Shown here one piece after another: positions 59,155 to 64,000 of a stretch of DNA of 64,000 nucleotides (its first letter is position 1; each line of letters opens with the position of its first letter). A model generated the notes under the pieces. That model made no database searches and had not been told where the DNA came from. It worked only from the letters and a program-made list of their open reading frames with translations. Location: assembly GCF_037975245.1 (NCBI RefSeq), contig NC_092573.1:17470265-17534264 (forward strand). The letters run 5' to 3'. The translations under genes and the position numbers were made by a program. This DNA comes from Apostichopus japonicus (taxonomy: Eukaryota; Echinodermata; Holothuroidea; Aspidochirotida; Stichopodidae).

Positions 59155-60303
59155 GACGTGGGGAGAGGTGGGGGAGCAGAAGAAAAGTTTGGAGCAAGTA
59201 CACATGATGACATGGGGGAGAGGTGGGGGAGCAGAAGAAAAGTTTGGAGCTAGTACACATAATGATGTGGGGGAGAGGTGGGGGAGCAGAAGAAAAGTTT
59301 GGAGCAAGTACACATGATGACATGGGGGAGAGGTGGGGGAGCAGAAGAAAAGTTTGGAGCTAGTACACATAATGATGTGGGGGAGAGGTGGGGGAGCAGA
59401 AGAAAAGTTTGGAGCTAGTACACATGATGACATGGGGGAGAGGTGGGGGAGCAGAAGAAAAGTTTGGAGCTAGTACACATAATGATGTGGGGGAGAGGTG
59501 GGGGAGCAGAAGAAAAGTTTGGAGCTAGTACACATGATGACGTGGGGGAGAGGTTGGGGAGCAGAAGAAAGCTCGGAGTAAGTACACATGATGACGTGGG
59601 GGAGAGATGGGGGAGCAGAAGAAAGTTTGGAGTAAGTACACATGACGTGGGGGAGAGGTGGGGGAGCAGAAGAAAGTTTGGAGCAAGTACACATGACGTG
59701 GGGGAGAGGTGGGGAGCAGAAGAAAAGTTTGGAGCTAGTACACATGATGACGTGGGGGAGAGGTGGGGGAGCAGAAGAAAAGTTTGGAGCTAGTACACAT
59801 GATGACATGGGGGACAGGTTGGGGAGCAGAAGAAAGCTCGGAGTAAGTACACATGATGATGTGGGGGAGAGGTGGGGGAGCAGAAGAAAGTTTGGAGCAA
59901 GTACACATGACGTGGGGGAGAGGTGGGGGAGCAGAAGAAAAGTTTGGAGCTAGTACACATAATGATGTGGGGGAGAGGTGGGGGAGCAGAAGAAAGTTTG
60001 GAGCAAGTAAACATGACGTGGGGGAGAGGTGGGGGAGCAGAAGAAAAGTTTGGAGTAAGTACACATGATGATGTGGGGGAGAGGTTGGGGAGCAGAAGAA
60101 AGTTTGGAGCAAGTACACATGATGTGGGGGAAAGGTGGGGAGTAGAAGAAAAGTTTGGAGCTAGTACACATGATGACGTGGGGGAGAGGTGTTGGAGCAG
60201 AAGAAAGTTTGGAGCTAGTACACATGATGACGTGGGGGAGAGGTGGGGGAGCAGAAAAAAGCTCGGAGTAAGTACACATGATGACGTGGGGTTTGGGGAG
60301 CAG
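59155..60303. repeat. G-rich minisatellite, 55-bp unit
   Basis: There are about 21 units of 'gtgggggagaggtgggggag', 'cagaagaaaagtttggagct' and 'agtacacatgatgac'. Five-G runs occur twice per unit on the + strand. Because 55 is not a multiple of three and the unit lacks stops in several frames, many overlapping open frames of about 70-134 codons appear on both strands. I treat them as repeat artefacts. Confidence 0.96.
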
Positions 60304-60580
60304 AAGGAATGCCATCCATCACACTAGTGGATGGGGTACATTGTTTTACCAATTTATTTTGAGATCCCACATCTTGATTAAGACGTCTCTTTCAGTCTTG
60401 AAAAAGATGAGTTAGTTCATGTTGGTTCATGTTTATAAATATGTATGATGAGAAAACAAACCCACCAATCACCATTGTGAGTAGAGAACAAGGGAAGCTA
60501 CATGCTACTAATTTCTTTCGAAGCCAGTTCACAGAATTATCCTCTGCTTCAGCGTGTGATGTTTAATGTGATAACAAATG

Positions 60581-63098
60581 TGGAATGAATAAAGGGAAAG
60601 CCAAGTTAAGACCAACTATTATCATTGGATAGAGATCAAATGAGGAATGAATAAAGGGAAAGCCAAGTTTAGACCAACTACATATAATCATTGGATAGAG
60701 ATCAAATGAGGAATGAATATAGGGAAAGCCAAGTTTACACCAACTGTTATCATTGGATAGAGATCAAATGAGGAATACATAAAGGGAAAGCCAAGTTTAG
60801 ACCAACTACATATAATCATTGGATAGAGATCAAATGAGGAATGAATAAAGAGAAAGCCAAGTTTATACCAACTATATATAATCATTGGATAGAGATCAAA
60901 TGAGGAATGAATAAAGAGAAAGCCAAGTTTATACCAACTATTATCATTGGATAGAGATCAAATGAGGAATAAATAAAGGGAAAGCCAAGTTTAGACCAAC
61001 TATTATCATTGGATAGAGATCAAATGAGGAATGAATAAAGGGAAAGCCAAGTTTAGACCAACTACATATAATCATTGGATAGAGATCAAATGAGGAATGA
61101 ATATAGGGAAAGCCAAGTTTACACCAACTGTTATCATTGGATAGAGATCAAATGAGGAATGAATAAAGGGAATGCCAAGTTTAGACCAACTATTATCATT
61201 GGATAGAGATCAAAAGAGGAATGAATAAAGATAAAGCCAAGTTTATACCAACTATTATCATTGGATAGAGATCAAAAGAGGAATAAAAAAAGGGAAAGCC
61301 AAGTTTAGACCAACTACATATTATCATTGGATAGAGATCAAATGAGGAATGAATATAGGGAAAGCCAAGTTTTTACCAACTGTTATCATTGGATAGAGAT
61401 CAAATGAGGAATACATAAAGGGAAAGCCAAGTTTAGACCAACTACATACAGGTATAATCATTGGATAGAGATCAAATGAGGAATGAATAAAGAGAAAGCC
61501 AAGTTTATACCAACTATATATAATCATTGGATAGAGATCAAATGAGGAATGAATAAAGGGAAAGCCAAGTTTATACCAACTATTATCATTGGATAGAGAT
61601 CAAATGAGGAATAAATAAAGGGAAAGCCAAGTTTATACCAACTACATATTATCATTGGATAGAGATCAAATGAGGAATGAATAAAGAGAAAGCCAAGTTT
61701 ATACCAACTACATATAATCATTGGATAGAGATCAAATGAGGAATGAATAAAGAGAAAGCCAAGTTTATACCAACTACATATAATCATTGGATAGAGATCA
61801 AATGAGGAATGAATAAAGAGAAAGCCAAGTTTATACCAACTATATATAATCATTGGTTAGAGATCAAATGAGGAATGAATAAAGAGAAAGCCAAGTTTAT
61901 ACCAACTACATATAATCATTGGATAGAGATCAAATGAGGAATGAATACAGAGAAAGCCAAGTTTATACCAACTATTATCATTGGATAGAGATCAAATGAG
62001 GAATACATAAAGGGAAAGCCAAGTTTATACCAACTATTATCATTGGATAGAGATCAAATGAGGAATACATAAAGGGAAAGCCAAGTTTAGACCAACTACA
62101 TACAGGTATAATCATTGGATAGAGATCAAATGAGGAATACATAAAGGGAAAGCCAAGTTTTTACCAACTGTTATCATTGGATAGAGATCAAATGAGGAAT
62201 ACATAAAGGGAAAGCCAAGTTAAGACCAACTACATACAGGTATAATCATTGGATAGAGATCAAATGAGGAATGAATAAAGAGAAAGCCAAGTTTATACCA
62301 ACTACATATAATCATTGGATAGAGATCAAATGAGGAATGAATAAAGAGAAAGCCAAGTTTATACCAACTATATATAATCATTGGATGGAGATCAAATGAG
62401 GAATGAATAAAGGGAAAGCCAAGTTTATACCAACTGTTATCATTGGATAGAGATCAAATGAGGAATGAATAAAGAGAAAGCCAAGTTTATACCAACTACT
62501 GTATATATAATCATTGGATAGAGATCAAATGAGGAATGAATAAAGAGAAAGCCAAGTTTATACCAACTACATATAATCATTGGATAGAGATCAAATGAGG
62601 AATGAATAAAGAGAAAGCCAAGTTTATACCAACTATATATAATCATTGGATGGAGATCAAATGAGGAATGAATAAAGGGAAAGCCAAGTTTATACCAACT
62701 GTTATCATTGGATAGAGATCAAATGAGGAATACATAAAGGAAAAGCCAAGTTTAGACCAACTACATACAGGTATAATCAATGGATAGAGATCAAAAGAGG
62801 AATAAATAAAGGGAAAGCCAAGTTTAGACCAACTACTGTACATATATAATCATTGGATAGAGATCAAATGAGGAATGAATATAGGGAAAGCCAAGTTTTT
62901 ACCAACTGTTATCATTGGATAGAGATCAAATGAGGAATACATAAAGGGAAAGCCAAGTTTAGACCAACTACATATAATCATTGGATAGAGATCAAATGAG
63001 GAATGAATAAAGGGAAAGCCAAGTTTACACCAACTATTATCATTGGATAGAGATCAAATGAGGAATACATAAAGGGAAAGCCAAGTTTAGACCAACTA
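60581..63098. repeat. Minisatellite, 58-66-bp unit
   Basis: There are about 40 units of 'atcattggatagagatcaaa', 'tgaggaatgaataaag' and 'gaaagccaagtttataccaa'. Units differ in a spacer (ctatta, ctacatataa, ctacatacaggtata), which makes the length variable. Minus-strand open frames with a 22-residue repeat come from the 66-bp form. Confidence 0.96.
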
Positions 63099-63736
63099 AT
63101 TCACAGCGCGCACTTCCTCACCTCATATAACCTACAGTATGCATTACCGTATTAACCTCGCTCTAGCATCTGGCAATTGTCTGTGTGTGAGTGTGGCCAT
63201 CTCCCTTCCGTAATTGCCAGCCTTTTGCGCAAGTATCGCTCTCTTATTGCTCTTACTAAATCCTAAGATTTCAATTACTTTGTCTAAATATTATCGTTGT
63301 TTTTGTAATTCTTTTTCATCTGTTCAACGTCCTGCACGTTTGAACTGCTTCTTGTCTTTAAAACGTTTTTTCTTTCGTGATTTTCGAACGTTTTTTTGTT
63401 TACCTCGTGAACGTGGTTCACGTAGCGTGGCTAGGCCCGCACTTTAGTGTAGCGTTATCCTAGCGTTTGTTTACTTTCACATACAGCAGTCGTGTACGTG
63501 GTCACACTTTACAGTCAAGTAACTGCTTTGTTTAGTTCTTTCATACTGTTTTCGTACAGCAATCGTGTACGTTATCATTTTGCAGTAAAGTTACTGCCTT
63601 GTTTATATTTTGTACTGGTCTAGATACGAATTTCATTTGGTTTCCGTGCTGTTTCTATTTTTAGTTTCACAGCTTCGAGTTTCGGGGATTTCTCAAAATT
63701 TTTCAACAAAAAAAAATTTTCGAGATTTTTCAGAGG
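63099..63736 (+). other. Probable 5' region (LTR/UTR) of the retroelement at the right edge
   Basis: It begins where the minisatellite stops. It contains an imperfect tandem duplication of about 65 bp ('tacagcagtcgtgtacgt' and 'tacagcaatcgtgtacgt', about 63483-63613) and is followed by the gag-like frame. No second copy exists in the window, so the terminal-repeat boundaries cannot be set. Open frames such as 63214-63447 show no family. Confidence 0.4.
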
Positions 63737-64000
63737 ATGGAAAACTGCCGTTCTTGTAAGCAGTTCCGTCCGTTCAAAGCATGGGACAAACACGATTTGT
63801 GCCCGAAGTGTCGCCCATGCGGGAGCAAACAGACTTGCTCCATTTGCCAGGACTGGACCCAGGAGCGCTGGGATTTGATCGGTACCTGGCTGGCGGATAA
63901 AGCCACGGAGAAAAGAAAGAAGGCGGCTTCCTCAAAGCAGGGGAAGAAGAAACCGCCGGCGAAGGAACCCCAGGCGGCCATTCGAGATGGCATAAGCCCT
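63737..64000 (+). CDS. Retroelement gag-like Cys-rich protein, N-terminal part, runs off the window
   Basis: From the ATG at 63737 the frame is open for 88 codons to the window edge. It starts MENCRSCKQFRPF, continues with CPKCRPCGSKQTCSICQDW and ERWDLIGTWLADK, and then becomes Lys-rich. The spacing (C..C, then C..C..C, then C..C, then a W-rich helix) suggests a small zinc-binding module. It resembles the first ORF of DIRS- or Gypsy-like retroelements that I know from aquatic invertebrates. GC content and codon use differ sharply from the AT-rich flank, supporting a coding, imported origin. Class assignment is tentative. Confidence 0.55.
   Translation, partial: MENCRSCKQFRPFKAWDKHDLCPKCRPCGSKQTCSICQDWTQERWDLIGTWLADKATEKRKKAASSKQGKKKPPAKEPQAAIRDGISP

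Noticed and set aside
59030-60327. Overlapping 70-134-codon frames on both strands
   Set aside because: They are artefacts of a 55-bp unit lacking stops. The same peptide cycles through all frames.
60688-62843. Minus-strand frames with a 22-residue hydrophobic repeat
   Set aside because: They follow the 66-bp form of the minisatellite and break wherever the unit length changes.
63730-63993. 87-codon minus-strand open frame at the right edge
   Set aside because: It is the antisense shadow of the gag-like + strand frame, which has the meaningful Cys pattern.

Overview
This is intron-rich, AT-rich animal nuclear DNA. Spliced exons with GT/AG borders, a tRNA-derived SINE, a LINE, a Penelope-like element, several TIR transposons and very large minisatellites rule out a prokaryotic or organellar source. 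The mix of retroelements fits a marine invertebrate. An echinoderm such as a sea cucumber is my guess, but nothing in the window proves the taxon.

Only one host gene is clearly supported. It lies on the + strand and runs through almost the whole window. Ten exons (4966-5044, 8097-8200, 17366-17461, 19030-19113, 20363-20467, 21625-21706, 28234-28341, 29008-29086, 31083-31178, 58308-58407) join with matching phases into one uninterrupted frame of 311 codons. It encodes a GRAM domain, an acidic linker, one transmembrane helix and a short coiled-coil tail: a GRAMD1/GRAMD2 (Aster)-type protein of endoplasmic reticulum-plasma membrane contact sites. The 5' exons lie upstream of the window or were not recognised. 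The 3' end is either at 58437 or slightly further on. No VASt (sterol-transfer) exons were found.

Almost everything else sits in introns or flanks. Eleven main minisatellite arrays (units of about 30-76 bp) cover about 14.6 kb, or 23% of the window: 486-3628, 3668-4168, 7265-7926, 17553-18338, 24435-26326, 31605-32826, 45867-46107, 49161-50013, 55072-56746, 59155-60303 and 60581-63098.

Mobile elements, left to right, are: a PIF/Harbinger derivative with a broken transposase start (5547-6774); a decayed, internally deleted LINE on the minus strand (8360-11400); a long-TIR element (13922-15094); a small MITE (26959-27187); a Penelope-like fragment with a GIY-YIG remnant and a hammerhead-like motif ending next to a 3' splice site (30085-31060); a foldback element (33675-34480); three members of one CATAGGCGTA-type MITE family, each with a perfect 8-bp target duplication (40120-40947, 46929-48142, 51575-52023), one of them carrying a nested hAT-like MITE (47225-47626); a broken THAP-domain fragment (44243-44420); three SINE copies (48609-48796, 48934-49160, 52840-53066); and a TIR element inserted in SINE-associated sequence (53170-54886). 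At the right edge a GC-richer open frame (63737-64000, running off the window) starts a retroelement gag-like Cys-rich protein.

I found no defence system, operon, CRISPR array or clearly new biological system. The best leads are the MITE family, the foldback element and the Penelope fragment beside the splice site.
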